A stretch of DNA of 64,000 bases from Halococcus agarilyticus (GCF_000334895.1 NZ_BAFM01000001.1:248001-312000); one strand, 5' to 3'. Counted from the stretch's first letter, positions 34,957-44,318 are shown. Numbers and translations are program-made. The notes: generated by a model not told the origin, from the letters alone.

Positions 34957-36108
34957 TCACACGCGCTCGACGAGCGTGGCGATCCCCTGTCCGAAGCCGA
35001 TACACATCGCACAGAGTCCGTATCTCCCACCGCACGCGTCGAGCTGATACGGGAGTTTGCCAAGCAGCGCCGCCCCGGTCGCGCCGAGCGGATGGCCGTG
35101 GGCGATCGCGCCGCCCCACACGTTCGTCCGCTCCCACGCGGCGTCGGTCTCGTCGAGCCACGCCGCGACGACCGACGCGAACGCCTCGTTGACCTCAAAC
35201 CGGTCGATGTCGCCGATCGTCACGTCGTTGTCCGCGAGGAGCTCGTTCGTGGCCGGGATCGGCCCCGTGAGCATCGTCACCGGATCGACGCCGACGACGT
35301 GCGTGTCCACGATCCGGGCCATCGGCTCCCAGCCGTGTGCCGCACACGCCTCGCCGCTGGCGATCAGCGTCGCGGCCGCCCCGTCCACGATCCCCGAGGA
35401 GTTGCCGGCGTGGATCACGCCCTCTCCTGCCTCGCGGAACGCCAACGGAAGCCCCCCGAGCGTCTCCGCGTCCGTCTCCGGGCGGGGGTGTTCGTCCTCT
35501 TCGACCCGCGTCGTCTCGCCGTCCAGCTCCACCTCGACGGGGATCACCTGGTCGTCGTGGCGACCGGCCGCCGCGGCGTCGGCCCATCGCTGTTGAGAAT
35601 CGACGGCGATCTCGTCGAGCTCGCGCCGGGAGAACCTCCACTCCTCGGCGATCCGCTCGGCCCCTTCGCCCTGGGTCGTGAGCTCGTCGAACTCCTCGAA
35701 GTAGCTGTCGGTGATGCTGCTGCCGGCGGAGCCCATCGGCACTCGCGTCATATGCTCGGTGCCGCCCGCGACGAGGACGTCGTGAAACCCCGCGCGGATC
35801 TGGCCCGCCGCGAAGTCGATCGCCTGCTGACCCGACCCGCACATCCGGTCGAGCTGGACGCCTGGCACGCTCTCGCCCCACCCGGCGATCATCGGCGCGA
35901 GCCGCGCGATGTTGTTCGCCTGCTCGTCCACCGGGTCCACACAGCCGTAGATCACGTCCTCGATGTCGTCGGCCCCGGAAAAGCCGTTGCGCTCTTCGAG
36001 GGCCGTCAGCGGCATCGCCGCGAGGTCCTGTGGATGGGTGTCCCGGAACGACCCTCCCTGCTTCCCGAACGGCGTCCGAACGGCGTCGACGATGTACGCG
36101 TCCTGCAT
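34957..36108 (-). CDS. Thiolase (acetyl-CoA C-acyltransferase)
   Basis: Degradative-type thiolase (383 aa) cleaving 3-ketoacyl-CoA. Seen: active-site Cys in LDRMCGSGQQAID near residue 90, VNEAFASV, the His in GGAIAHGHPLGATGA, and the second catalytic Cys in LCAMCIGFGQG at the C terminus. All four conserved blocks are present at normal length. Lies 55 bases downstream of no gene on its strand; the acyl-CoA dehydrogenase at 36245 precedes it in the same direction, suggesting co-expression. Confidence 0.93.
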   Translation of the reverse strand: MQDAYIVDAVRTPFGKQGGSFRDTHPQDLAAMPLTALEERNGFSGADDIEDVIYGCVDPVDEQANNIARLAPMIAGWGESVPGVQLDRMCGSGQQAIDFAAGQIRAGFHDVLVAGGTEHMTRVPMGSAGSSITDSYFEEFDELTTQGEGAERIAEEWRFSRRELDEIAVDSQQRWADAAAAGRHDDQVIPVEVELDGETTRVEEDEHPRPETDAETLGGLPLAFREAGEGVIHAGNSSGIVDGAAATLIASGEACAAHGWEPMARIVDTHVVGVDPVTMLTGPIPATNELLADNDVTIGDIDRFEVNEAFASVVAAWLDETDAAWERTNVWGGAIAHGHPLGATGAALLGKLPYQLDACGGRYGLCAMCIGFGQGIATLVERV

Positions 36109-36244
36109 GGTACCACATCGCGCTCGACGCGCTTACCGTTTCGTGTGAACGACACTCGTGTTCGGGAGCGACGGGTTCGGTCATCCTGTTCCCCTCGCGA
36201 CCGGGAGCGGCGTGCACACCGGACAGCGGGCGTCGGTGCCTGAC

Positions 36245-37417
36245 TCAGTACGAGCGGGGGAGTCCGAGGTGGTGTTCGGCGAGGAAGTTCTTCGCCATCT
36301 CGTTCGTGACCGGCGCGGTCTGTGTCAGGCGCATGTTCTGCCAGATGTCGTACACCTCGTACTCGCGGGTGAACCCGTTGCCGCCGTGGGTCTGGATCGC
36401 GCGGTCGGCCGCCTCGGTGCCCGCCTCGCTCGTCAGGAGCTTGGCGATGTTCGCCTCCGCACCGCAGTCCTCGCCCGCATCCCACTTCCTCGCGGCCTTG
36501 TACATGATCTCACGGGCGGCCATGAGCTTGGCGTACGAGTCGGCGAGGGGGTGCTGGATCGCCTGATGCGCGCCGATCGGCTGGCCGAACACCTCCCGGT
36601 CGTTCGCATACTCAACGGCGAGGTCGACGGCCCGGAGTCCGCCGCCGAGCGAACTCGCCGCGCCGCCGATGCGCTCGGTGTTGAGCGTGTCCCAGAGCAT
36701 GTAGAGCCCGCCGTCCTCCTGGCCGAGGATCCGGTCCTCGTGGACCCGGAGCCCGTCGATGTCGACCTGGTACTGGGTCTCGAACCACGGCAGGGCGACG
36801 TCGATCGGCGTCAGGTCGATCGCGTCCTGCTCGGCGGGCTCGGGAACCAGAAACATCGATACCCCATGAGTGGGGTTCGAGCGATCGAATGCGGACGTGC
36901 GGGCGACCAGCAGCATCGCGTCGGCGTTCTCGACGCCGGAGATCCACATCTTCTGTCCCGAGAGGACGAACTCCTCGCCGTCCCGCGTGCGCTCGGCGCG
37001 GGTCTCGATGTTGAGCGTGTTCGTCCCGGCGTTGGCCTCCGTCAGCCCCATACAGAAGCGCATCTCGCCGTTCGCGATCTTCGGGAGGTACTGTGATTTC
37101 TGCTCTTCGGTGCCGTGACGGCTGATGCCGATGCCGCCGAACACGGGGGTGAGCACGAAGATGATCCCGCCCTGTCCGCCGCCGCGCGAGAGCTCCTCGA
37201 TGACGATCGCCATCTCCAACATCCCCATCCCCTCGCCGCCGTACTCCTCGGGGATGGCGACGCCGAGCCAGCCGTTGTCCGCGAGGTCCTGCCAGTACGC
37301 CTCGGGGAACGCCTTCTCGTCGACGTGGGTGCGCCAGTACTCGCTGTCGTACTCGTCGGCGATCTCCCGCGTCCCCTCCCGGATCATCCCGTGCAGCTCC
37401 GTTTCGTCGGCTCCCAT
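36245..37417 (-). CDS. Acyl-CoA dehydrogenase-like protein lacking the usual catalytic Glu
   Basis: 390-aa protein with the acyl-CoA dehydrogenase fold. Seen: FCMGLTEANAGTNTLNIETR, MWISGVENADAMLLVAR, FGQPIGAHQAIQHPLADSYA and IQTHGGNGFTREYEVYDIWQ. The C-terminal segment that normally reads IYEGTSEI is here LTQTAPVTNEMAKNF, so the standard base is missing; the base may sit elsewhere as in isovaleryl-CoA dehydrogenase, or the protein may act as an oxidase or on an atypical substrate. Upstream of the thiolase gene in the same direction. Confidence 0.88.
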   Translation of the reverse strand: MGADETELHGMIREGTREIADEYDSEYWRTHVDEKAFPEAYWQDLADNGWLGVAIPEEYGGEGMGMLEMAIVIEELSRGGGQGGIIFVLTPVFGGIGISRHGTEEQKSQYLPKIANGEMRFCMGLTEANAGTNTLNIETRAERTRDGEEFVLSGQKMWISGVENADAMLLVARTSAFDRSNPTHGVSMFLVPEPAEQDAIDLTPIDVALPWFETQYQVDIDGLRVHEDRILGQEDGGLYMLWDTLNTERIGGAASSLGGGLRAVDLAVEYANDREVFGQPIGAHQAIQHPLADSYAKLMAAREIMYKAARKWDAGEDCGAEANIAKLLTSEAGTEAADRAIQTHGGNGFTREYEVYDIWQNMRLTQTAPVTNEMAKNFLAEHHLGLPRSY

Positions 37418-37524
37418 GCCCCGTGTGAGTCACGAACACGCATAGCGGTTGTGCCGATGGTCGTTTCCGCCGCTTCGTTCGAAGCGATCGGCCGACACGC
37501 CACGCTTCGAGGTCCGTGACCCCC

Positions 37525-39171
37525 TCAGAGCTCTTCGCCGGTCGACTCCAGGGGTTCGTCGAGTCGGCTCGCAGCGTCCTCTTCGAGCTTGTACCGCTGG
37601 ACCTTCTGCGTCGCGCTCCGGGGGAGTTCGTCCACGAAGAACACGCGGCGCGGGTGGGCGTAGGTGGCGACGCGATCGAGCGCGAACCGCCGGAGCTCCT
37701 CGGCCGTGGGGTCGGCGTCCGCCTCCCTGACAACGAACGCGACCGGGGCCTCGCCCTTCACGTCGTGATCGGCGGCGACCACCGCCGCCTCCGCGACGTC
37801 GGGGTGGGCGTACAGCGCGTCCTCGACTTCGGCGGGATAGACGTTCTCGCCACCGACGAGCAGCATGTCGTCGGCGCGGTCGACGATCCAGAAGTAGCCG
37901 TCACTGTCGACGCGCGCGATGTCCTCGGTGTAGAACCAGCCCTCGTCGTCGAACGCCGCGGCGGTCGCCTCAGGGCGCTCGTGATACCCCGCGAACACCT
38001 GTGGCCCGCGAACCGCGATCTCGCCGGTGACGCGCTCCTCGTCCGCGAAGTCGATCCCGGGATCGACGAACGGTGTGAGGTCTTCCGGTGCGACGAGGGT
38101 CTCGCGGGTCGCGGGGTCGGCGAGCTTGAGTTCGATGTTCGGGACGGGTGGGCCGATGCAGCCCGCCTCCTTGCGCACGCCCCGCGACGGCTCGGTGGTG
38201 CCGGCGGGGGCGGTCTCGGTCATCCCCCAGCCCTCGGTCAGCGGGACGTTCCACGCCTCCTCGATGGCTCGGCGGGTCGAATCCGCGAGCGGCGCGGCCG
38301 CACACGTGACGTTCTCCAGCGAGGAGAGGTCGTACTGGTCGGGGTGCTCGCGGTACTCGCGGAACATCGTGGTGTACATCGCCGGGACGCCAGCGAACTG
38401 TGTGAGCGAGTGCTCGGCGATGGCGTCGAGCATCGGTTCGGCCTCGGGCTGGGGCTGGAGTACCATCTTCGCGCCCGCGTAGAGGAACGTTCCCATGATC
38501 GCGTTCAGCGCGTAGATATGGAAGAGCGGCAGCACGAGCAGGATCGAGTCCTCGGCGTCGATGTTGAGGCCACCCGTGTCGTAGGACTCGATCGTCGAGA
38601 GCAGGTTCTCGTGGGTGAGCAACACACCCTTCGGCCGCCCGGTGGTACCGGAGGTGTAGGGCTGGCAGGCCGCATCGTCGATCGCACGTTCCGGGGGATC
38701 GAACGCCGCGCTCGCCTCGTCGGTGGCGTGCGAGTAGTTCACGATCCCGTCGTCGCTGACGCCCGGCAGGAACGTGGTTCCGACGTCCGCGGCGGCGGCG
38801 AGGTTCCGGGCCTCGTCGGCGAGCAGCGGCGAGGCGATCATGCAGTCGGCGTCGCCGTCGTCGAGGACGAACACGAGCGTCTCGGGGTCCATGCGGAGGT
38901 TGAGTGGGAGCGGGACCGCCCCCGCACGGATGGCTCCGAAGTACGCGCTCGGGAACTGGAGCGTGTTCGGCACGAACAGCCCGACGCGCTCGCCCGGCTC
39001 GACGCCGTGGTCGACGAGCACGTTCGCTACCCGGTTCGCCTCGGCATCGAGCGCCGCGAACGACTGCTCCTGGCCGAAGGCGACGAACGCGGTCTTGTCG
39101 CCGTAGCGGTGGGCGGCCATCGCCGGGAGGTCGCCCATGTGCGCCAGCGGTTCGCCGTCGTGGTACTCCAT
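37525..39171 (-). CDS. Long/medium-chain acyl-CoA synthetase (AMP-forming)
   Basis: ANL-superfamily ligase (548 aa) that activates a carboxylic acid with ATP and CoA. Seen: YTSGTTGRPKGVLLTHEN (A3) near residue 165, GWGMTETAPAGT (A5), EIAVRGPQVFAGY, the hinge YTEDIARVDSDGYFWIVDR near 415 and the C-terminal catalytic Lys in PRSATQKVQRYKL. No signal or membrane segment. Probably supplies the CoA esters used by the adjacent dehydrogenase and thiolase. Confidence 0.92.
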   Translation of the reverse strand: MEYHDGEPLAHMGDLPAMAAHRYGDKTAFVAFGQEQSFAALDAEANRVANVLVDHGVEPGERVGLFVPNTLQFPSAYFGAIRAGAVPLPLNLRMDPETLVFVLDDGDADCMIASPLLADEARNLAAAADVGTTFLPGVSDDGIVNYSHATDEASAAFDPPERAIDDAACQPYTSGTTGRPKGVLLTHENLLSTIESYDTGGLNIDAEDSILLVLPLFHIYALNAIMGTFLYAGAKMVLQPQPEAEPMLDAIAEHSLTQFAGVPAMYTTMFREYREHPDQYDLSSLENVTCAAAPLADSTRRAIEEAWNVPLTEGWGMTETAPAGTTEPSRGVRKEAGCIGPPVPNIELKLADPATRETLVAPEDLTPFVDPGIDFADEERVTGEIAVRGPQVFAGYHERPEATAAAFDDEGWFYTEDIARVDSDGYFWIVDRADDMLLVGGENVYPAEVEDALYAHPDVAEAAVVAADHDVKGEAPVAFVVREADADPTAEELRRFALDRVATYAHPRRVFFVDELPRSATQKVQRYKLEEDAASRLDEPLESTGEEL

Positions 39172-39259
39172 GATACGAACTCACACATTCCTTCCAACAG
39201 TATTAACTCTTGGTGTGTTGTCGCACCACACGGCCGTTATCTCACTACACGGACCCGGA

Positions 39260-40228
39260 TTACCGGGCGTGATAGTGCGCGACGCCGTCGACGCGGTCCG
39301 CTTCGACGCGGCCGTGTGCGTCCAGATGGCGGAGCGCGGCGACCACCTCGGGGAGAACGTACGTGCTGTCGCCGCCGGCCCGTGCGTCGGCGATCGCGGC
39401 GGCCGTCCGGTGGTCGTCGTCGAGTCGCGCCTCCGTGCGGTCGAGCAGCCGGTCCAGACTCCGGCGATCGCGCTCGATAACCCGATCGAACTCGGTGTGG
39501 ACGGGACCGTGACCGGGATAGACGCGGTCGGGATCGAGGTCGGCGAGGCGATCGAGCGCGTCGTGAAAGGCGTCGATGGCGTTTTCGACGCCGCGGTCGA
39601 GACCCGAGTGGAGCACCACGGGGCGGAACGGCTCGATGGCCATGTCGCCCGCGAGAAGCGCACGCTCGTCGCCGAGTTCGACCGCGAAACAGCAGTGATC
39701 GGCCTGGTGGCCCGGCGTGTGAACCGCCTCGACCGTCGTGCCGCCGACGTCGTACGTCGCCCCGCCCTCGATCCAGACGTCGACCGCTTCGACGGGAAGC
39801 AGCGTGCGATTGCGCTCCAGCGATTCGACGGCCACGTCGACTGCACCATCGAGATCCTCGCCCGTGAGACCCGCGGCTCTCGCGGTTCGACGCACCGCGC
39901 TCCCGAGATCGTCGGGATCGCGCGCGAAGCGGTCTCTCACGCCGGCGGGCACGTGGAGCGTCGGGTCGGCCGCCTCGATCACCGTGTTCACGTACCCGAT
40001 GTGGTCGACGTGTGGGTGCGTGAGGACGAGATGTTCGACGTCGGCGAGATCGTGGCCGGCGTCGGCGAGGGTCTCCCGGAGTCGGGTTTCGCCGCCAGCG
40101 CCTGCCATTCCGGCGTCGACGAGCGTCGGTTCGTCGCACTCCACCAGGAAGCTCGCCACGTGGCCGGGTGGCCAGTCGACGTCGAACTCGATCCGGTGGA
40201 CGGGTGTCACCCGCTCGCACTGAGCCAT
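39260..40228 (-). CDS. MBL-fold metallohydrolase
   Basis: Metallo-beta-lactamase-fold hydrolase (322 aa), binuclear zinc site. Seen: LVLTHPHVDHIGYVN (HxHxDH, about residue 75), the fourth ligand region VHTPGHQADHCCFAVE near 175, the Asp in LLAGDMAI, and YPGHGPVH near 230. A helical C-terminal domain (~240-322) resembles the winged-helix tail of LACTB2/thioesterase-like members. Given its neighbours, a thioesterase activity on a CoA or glutathione-type ester is possible, but not shown. ATG at 40228; frame upstream is noise. Confidence 0.85.
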   Translation of the reverse strand: MAQCERVTPVHRIEFDVDWPPGHVASFLVECDEPTLVDAGMAGAGGETRLRETLADAGHDLADVEHLVLTHPHVDHIGYVNTVIEAADPTLHVPAGVRDRFARDPDDLGSAVRRTARAAGLTGEDLDGAVDVAVESLERNRTLLPVEAVDVWIEGGATYDVGGTTVEAVHTPGHQADHCCFAVELGDERALLAGDMAIEPFRPVVLHSGLDRGVENAIDAFHDALDRLADLDPDRVYPGHGPVHTEFDRVIERDRRSLDRLLDRTEARLDDDHRTAAAIADARAGGDSTYVLPEVVAALRHLDAHGRVEADRVDGVAHYHAR

Positions 40229-40355
40229 CGGTGTATCGGGAGCCGTCCGGGGTGAATACGCTGTCGGTCGGCATCGACGGCTGCGGGAGACTAGGGGTAT
40301 CTCGCCGTCGCTCGGGTGGCAGTAGGTTGAAATCGTGCGACTGCGAACCACGGGC

Positions 40356-42059
40356 ATGGAGATCGACATCGGCGACGAGACCGACGACGAGACCGCGCGG
40401 GCGATCGCCACCGCCGTCTCCGAACATCTCGGTCGATCGGTCGAACTCGTCGATGCGAGCGGCGAGCGGGTCGCGGACGCTGATGGGGGCGACTGGGACG
40501 GGGTCGGTGCGGTGGTGACCGATCGCGAGGAAGCGCTCCGCGGGGGGATCGAGACGATCCTCGCCGGAGGGCCGGAGCGCGGCCACGAGAAGATCGCGGC
40601 GCTCGGCAAGCTCTTCGTCCGCGATCGCCTCGACATGGTCTTCGACACCATCGAGTACGAGGACGGCACGTTCGCGCGCCACACCGACGACGACGTGCTC
40701 GCCGCCGACGGTCTGCTCACGGGCGTCGGCACCATCGACGGCCGGCGGGTGGCGTTCACCGCGAACGATTACACCGTGAAGGCCGGCTCGCTCGGCACCG
40801 AGGGCGTCGAGAAGGTCGTCCGCATCGAGGAGCGCGCGATGGACCTGGAGATTCCAATGGTCCGGCTCATCGACTCGACGGGAGCCCGCCTCGACGCCGC
40901 CGAACGCGAGCCGGGCGACACCCACATGGGTCGCTACCACGGCGGGAAGATGTTCTACAACCAGTGTCGGCTGTCGGGCCAGGTCCCCCAGATCGGCGTT
41001 CTTTATGGACCTGACATCGCCGGCTCGGCGTACACGCCCGTGTTCTGTGATTTCCTCGTCATGGTCGAGGGGATCTCGGGGATGGCGATCGCCTCGCCAC
41101 GCATCGTGGAGGCGATGACCGGCGAGTCAGTCGACATGCAGGACCTCGGCGGGCCCGACGTCCACGCGACACGGAGCGGGAGCGCCGACCTCGTGGTGCC
41201 CGACGAGGAGACCGCCGCCGAGACGGCCCGCGCCCTGCTCTCCTCTCTCCCGCAGAACTACGCCGAGAAGCCGCCGACGCGTGACCCCGCACCACCGAAG
41301 AAGAACCCGAGGAGTCTCGATGCGGTGCTCCCCGAAGCGCCGAACGAGGCCTACGACGTCCACGAGACGATCGACCGGCTCGTGGATCGTGACTCCTTTC
41401 TCGAACTCAAACCCCGATTCGCGCCCGAACTCGTCACGGGGTTCGCCCGCATCGACGGCCGGCCCGTCGGCGTGGTCGCCAACCAGCCGAACCACGTCAG
41501 CGGGGCGATCTTCCCCGACTCGGCCGACAAGGGCGCGGGCTTCGTCTGGACGTGCGACGCCTACAACGTCCCGCTCGTCTACCTGTGTGACACGCCGGGG
41601 TTCATGATCGGTTCGCAGGTCGAGCGCGATGGCGTCCTCCGGAAGGGCCGGAAGTTCATCTACGCGACCGCGAACGCCCAGGTCCCGAAGTTCTGTGTCA
41701 TCACGCGAAAGGCCTACGGTGCCGGGATCTACGCGATGTGTGGCCCCGCCTTCGGAGCGGACGCGACGCTCGCACTTCCGAGCGCCGAGATCTCCGTGAT
41801 GGGACCCGACGCCGCCGTCCACGCTCTCTTCGGCGATCAGCTCGCGGGGATGGAGGGCGAGGCTCGCGAGCAGTTCGTCGAGAGCGCGATCGAGGAGTTC
41901 GAGCAGTACGTCGACATCGAGGCCCAGGCCGCGAACATGGAGGTCGACGAGCTGCTCCCCGCCGGCGACCTGCGCGATCAGCTCGAAGCCCGTCTCGCCA
42001 CGTTCGCCACGAAACGCCGGACGGAGCGGCCCCGACACCACGGCACGGTGCTGTTCTGA
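40356..42059 (+). CDS. Biotin-dependent acyl-CoA carboxylase, carboxyltransferase subunit
   Basis: Carboxyltransferase subunit (567 aa) with N and C crotonase-like halves, as in propionyl- and methylcrotonyl-CoA carboxylases. Seen: QVPQIGVLYGPDIAGSAYTP and IVEAMTGESVDMQDLGG in the N half; IDGRPVGVVANQPNHVSGA, TPGFMIGSQVERDG, ITRKAYGAGIYAMCGPAF and LPSAEISVMGPDAAV in the C half. The GAGIYAMCG block is nearer to methylcrotonyl-type than to propionyl-type enzymes. No biotin carboxylase or biotin carrier gene is in the window. ATG at 40356 is chosen over GTG at 40335. Confidence 0.88.
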   Translation: MEIDIGDETDDETARAIATAVSEHLGRSVELVDASGERVADADGGDWDGVGAVVTDREEALRGGIETILAGGPERGHEKIAALGKLFVRDRLDMVFDTIEYEDGTFARHTDDDVLAADGLLTGVGTIDGRRVAFTANDYTVKAGSLGTEGVEKVVRIEERAMDLEIPMVRLIDSTGARLDAAEREPGDTHMGRYHGGKMFYNQCRLSGQVPQIGVLYGPDIAGSAYTPVFCDFLVMVEGISGMAIASPRIVEAMTGESVDMQDLGGPDVHATRSGSADLVVPDEETAAETARALLSSLPQNYAEKPPTRDPAPPKKNPRSLDAVLPEAPNEAYDVHETIDRLVDRDSFLELKPRFAPELVTGFARIDGRPVGVVANQPNHVSGAIFPDSADKGAGFVWTCDAYNVPLVYLCDTPGFMIGSQVERDGVLRKGRKFIYATANAQVPKFCVITRKAYGAGIYAMCGPAFGADATLALPSAEISVMGPDAAVHALFGDQLAGMEGEAREQFVESAIEEFEQYVDIEAQAANMEVDELLPAGDLRDQLEARLATFATKRRTERPRHHGTVLF

Positions 42060-42271
42060 TAGGGATTGTACTGGTTTTCAGCGCTCCCCACATCACAGGC
42101 TGTCGACTTGTTGAAATCGACGCACGAGGTACAAGGCGCGTATCTTGCAGGCTCCAGTTCATGCTTATCCCGCCAACCCTCCAGCCCCCGTAGAGGCCAT
42201 AAAAGAGCACGCAGTCACGCGGTAGGAGTTTGGCCCCCTGTTATATGTGAATAGAGCACCATGAGCAAGCC
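42060..42271. other. Gene-free stretch at left edge of AT-richer insert
   Basis: No gene seen. TATCTTGCA occurs at 42141-42149 and again at 43283-43291 on the far side of the AT-richer block. Base composition drops from GC-rich to mixed here. Confidence 0.4.
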
Positions 42272-42682
42272 ATGGTTGACTGGAGCGTGCCCGCTTCTGA
42301 GGCGAGCAACAAGCGCCTCCTGTACGAGATTGCAATCGGACTTCTCGTAATGATCTCACCTATCATTCAACTCGCCGAAAAGCAGGCTATCTCGCGGATC
42401 GGAATTGGATTTGGTGTACTCGCTATAGTTCTGATCTATGCATTTTCACGCACCTCGCTCGGAAACCGATTGGAGAAATGGTTCCGTCAAATTGAGGTTG
42501 GTGGCCGTACTATTGTTATTATTACAGTTGTGCCGATCATCATGGGAGGCCTCTGGTTACTCAAACCACCAGCAGTCCCCACGTTCAGCTTTATTATAGG
42601 AAGCATGGGTACAATTATCGTAGCGACTATTCTCCGGATTCTAAGCCGATTAAATAGCCGTAGACAGGAACATCCAGCTTAA
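42272..42682 (+). CDS. Small membrane protein in AT-richer insert
   Basis: Unrecognised 136-aa protein with four likely transmembrane helices (EIAIGLLVMISPIIQLAE, IGFGVLAIVLIYAF, TIVIITVVPIIMGGLWLL, FIIGSMGTIIVATILRIL). Ile-rich, not acidic, and with AT-ending codons, unlike nearly every other protein in the window; this suggests recent transfer. No conserved motif. It is followed 111 bases later by a second protein of the same kind in the same direction. Confidence 0.65.
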   Translation: MVDWSVPASEASNKRLLYEIAIGLLVMISPIIQLAEKQAISRIGIGFGVLAIVLIYAFSRTSLGNRLEKWFRQIEVGGRTIVIITVVPIIMGGLWLLKPPAVPTFSFIIGSMGTIIVATILRILSRLNSRRQEHPA

Positions 42683-42793
42683 GACCCAGCCTGTCAGTAG
42701 GCACTTGATTGCTGACAGGGTGAGACGAAGTTCTACATTTACGGTTGAGCTGACCGTTGCACCTATTAGGTGACACGTCTTTTCTGAAGTACG

Positions 42794-43189
42794 ATGTCGG
42801 TCATTCCAGAGGAATGGGGCGAGTTAGATTCGACCGCCGGTCTGTTCTACGAACTCGGTTGGCTCCTTTTGGTGATTGTCTTATTCGGTAGCTTTCTGAT
42901 CTTTCAGCCCTTGTTTATAGAGATCGAAATCACACCAGCTCCTGTCGTTGGCTCGGTGATCTTGGGTATAATACTTGGAATCACACTTGTTATTTCTACT
43001 GTGAACGACCGTGCTCGGCAATTCTGGAAGAGAGATCGCTATCGGTTTGCAAGTATTTTCGTCCTCGCAATGCTGATTCAGGTAGTGCTGCGTCTTGTGC
43101 CGACGTGGACTCTTCTTACTGGGATCGTTGCCTCAGTAGTCACTATCCCGGGTCGAATCGCTATCTATCTTCGAGCACAGACACCGTAG
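42794..43189 (+). CDS. Small membrane protein in AT-richer insert
   Basis: Unrecognised 131-aa protein with four hydrophobic helices (LGWLLLVIVLFGSFLIFQPL, VVGSVILGIILGITLVIST, FASIFVLAMLIQVVLRLV, LLTGIVASVVTIPGRIAI). Codon use and Ile/Leu content match the preceding gene, so both were probably acquired together. No enzymatic motif is visible. Confidence 0.65.
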   Translation: MSVIPEEWGELDSTAGLFYELGWLLLVIVLFGSFLIFQPLFIEIEITPAPVVGSVILGIILGITLVISTVNDRARQFWKRDRYRFASIFVLAMLIQVVLRLVPTWTLLTGIVASVVTIPGRIAIYLRAQTP

Positions 43190-43263
43190 ATAACTGCCTC
43201 AGCGCGGGCAGGATAAGAATCACGAGGGCCGATAAGAGAGCAAGAGATAGCGACAGAGATCAG

Positions 43264-43292
43264 GTGCAAGATACACACTCTCTATCTTGCAC
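43264..43292. repeat. Perfect 10-base inverted repeat at right edge of insert
   Basis: GTGCAAGATA (43264-43273) and TATCTTGCAC (43283-43292) with a 9-base loop. Could be a bidirectional transcription end or a mobile-element end; the right arm contains the TATCTTGCA also found at 42141. Confidence 0.6.
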
Positions 43293-43373
43293 GGCAGTTT
43301 TGACAGCCGTCGGAGAGTGTACAAACCAATGTATGGGTTTGATTGCTAACCCCGATAAAAACTCCCGTCGCGC

Positions 43374-44318
43374 TCAGTCGGCAGTCGCGTCGTCGGCCCC
43401 CTCGATCTTCACGAGCTCCTCCACAGGGGGCAGTTCGGCCTCGGCCTCGGTGAGGATCTCGATGCGCCGGGCGATCTTCTCCTGTGCGTACTCGACGAGC
43501 GGCGCGGCCTCGACCGTCATCTCATCCGACTGGACCGCGCCCGCGACGTGGCCCATCAGTTCCTGAAGGGTCGTCTGGACGACATCGGGGTCGACGTCCC
43601 CGTCCTGAATGAGGTCCCGAACCTTCTGCATCCCGAAGCCGACGTGGCGGCCCTCGTCGCTGCGGATGTAGGTGATGCCCTCGATCAATCCTTCGAGATG
43701 GACGAACTCGGCGTCGCCGAGCATCTCGGGCCCCGTCGGGCTGTAGGAGGCCTGTAGCCCGTAGTACCCGGTCTGTGCGAGCACGCTCTCGACGGTGAGG
43801 TGGTAGTGACAGTAGGCCTGCGCGCGCGTTTCGGGTGTATCGTCGGTGAGGAGGCGCTCCATCGCGGCCTCGTTCTTCTCGAACAGCGCGACGTAGTCGT
43901 CGTTGAAGTACCGCTGGTCGGTGGGTCGCGTCACCTCGAAGCCGCGCTCTTCCGCAACTGGGTCGATGACCTCCCGCCAGTAGCGATCGAAGAACTGGGT
44001 GTGTTTGGCCTCCTCGTAGAGCTGGGAGCTGATGAACAGCTGGTCGTTGACGTCCTCCAGAACGATCGCGAGCGGCGCGAGGTCTTCCGTTACTGCTTCC
44101 TCGCCCGCGCCGAACAGCGCGAGGGTGCCCCTGAGACTGTCGAACGCCGCCTCGTCCATGTCGCTCTCGACCAGCTTCCGGCGGTCCGCTTCGAGGAGCT
44201 CCCCCGGAACGTCCTCGTAGGGGTCCCAGTGGCGATAGACGGCGTTCCTGAAGTAGCCGCCGGCGAAGGAGTCCGGATCGACGCGGTGGTCGCGGCTCGC
44301 GTCCTCGATCTGGGTCAT
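43374..44318 (-). CDS. R2-like ligand-binding oxidase (R2lox-type ferritin-like di-metal protein)
   Basis: 314-aa ferritin-superfamily protein related to ribonucleotide reductase R2. Seen: metal-ligand motifs EEAKHTQFFDRYW (ExxH, about residue 98) and DEGRHVGFGMQK (ExxH, about 220), plus Glu in PLAIVLEDVND and TVESVLAQTG. No catalytic subunit (NrdA) gene is nearby, and the CoA-ester context and C-terminal length resemble R2lox rather than a true NrdB. R2lox proteins carry a Mn/Fe site with a bound fatty-acid-like ligand and are thought to do two-electron oxidations. ATG at 44318; upstream frame is noise. Confidence 0.82.
   Translation of the reverse strand: MTQIEDASRDHRVDPDSFAGGYFRNAVYRHWDPYEDVPGELLEADRRKLVESDMDEAAFDSLRGTLALFGAGEEAVTEDLAPLAIVLEDVNDQLFISSQLYEEAKHTQFFDRYWREVIDPVAEERGFEVTRPTDQRYFNDDYVALFEKNEAAMERLLTDDTPETRAQAYCHYHLTVESVLAQTGYYGLQASYSPTGPEMLGDAEFVHLEGLIEGITYIRSDEGRHVGFGMQKVRDLIQDGDVDPDVVQTTLQELMGHVAGAVQSDEMTVEAAPLVEYAQEKIARRIEILTEAEAELPPVEELVKIEGADDATAD

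Noticed and set aside
43374-44318. Ribonucleotide reductase small subunit (NrdB)
   Set aside because: Di-metal motifs fit, but there is no NrdA partner nearby and the context is CoA-ester metabolism; R2lox-type is the better reading.
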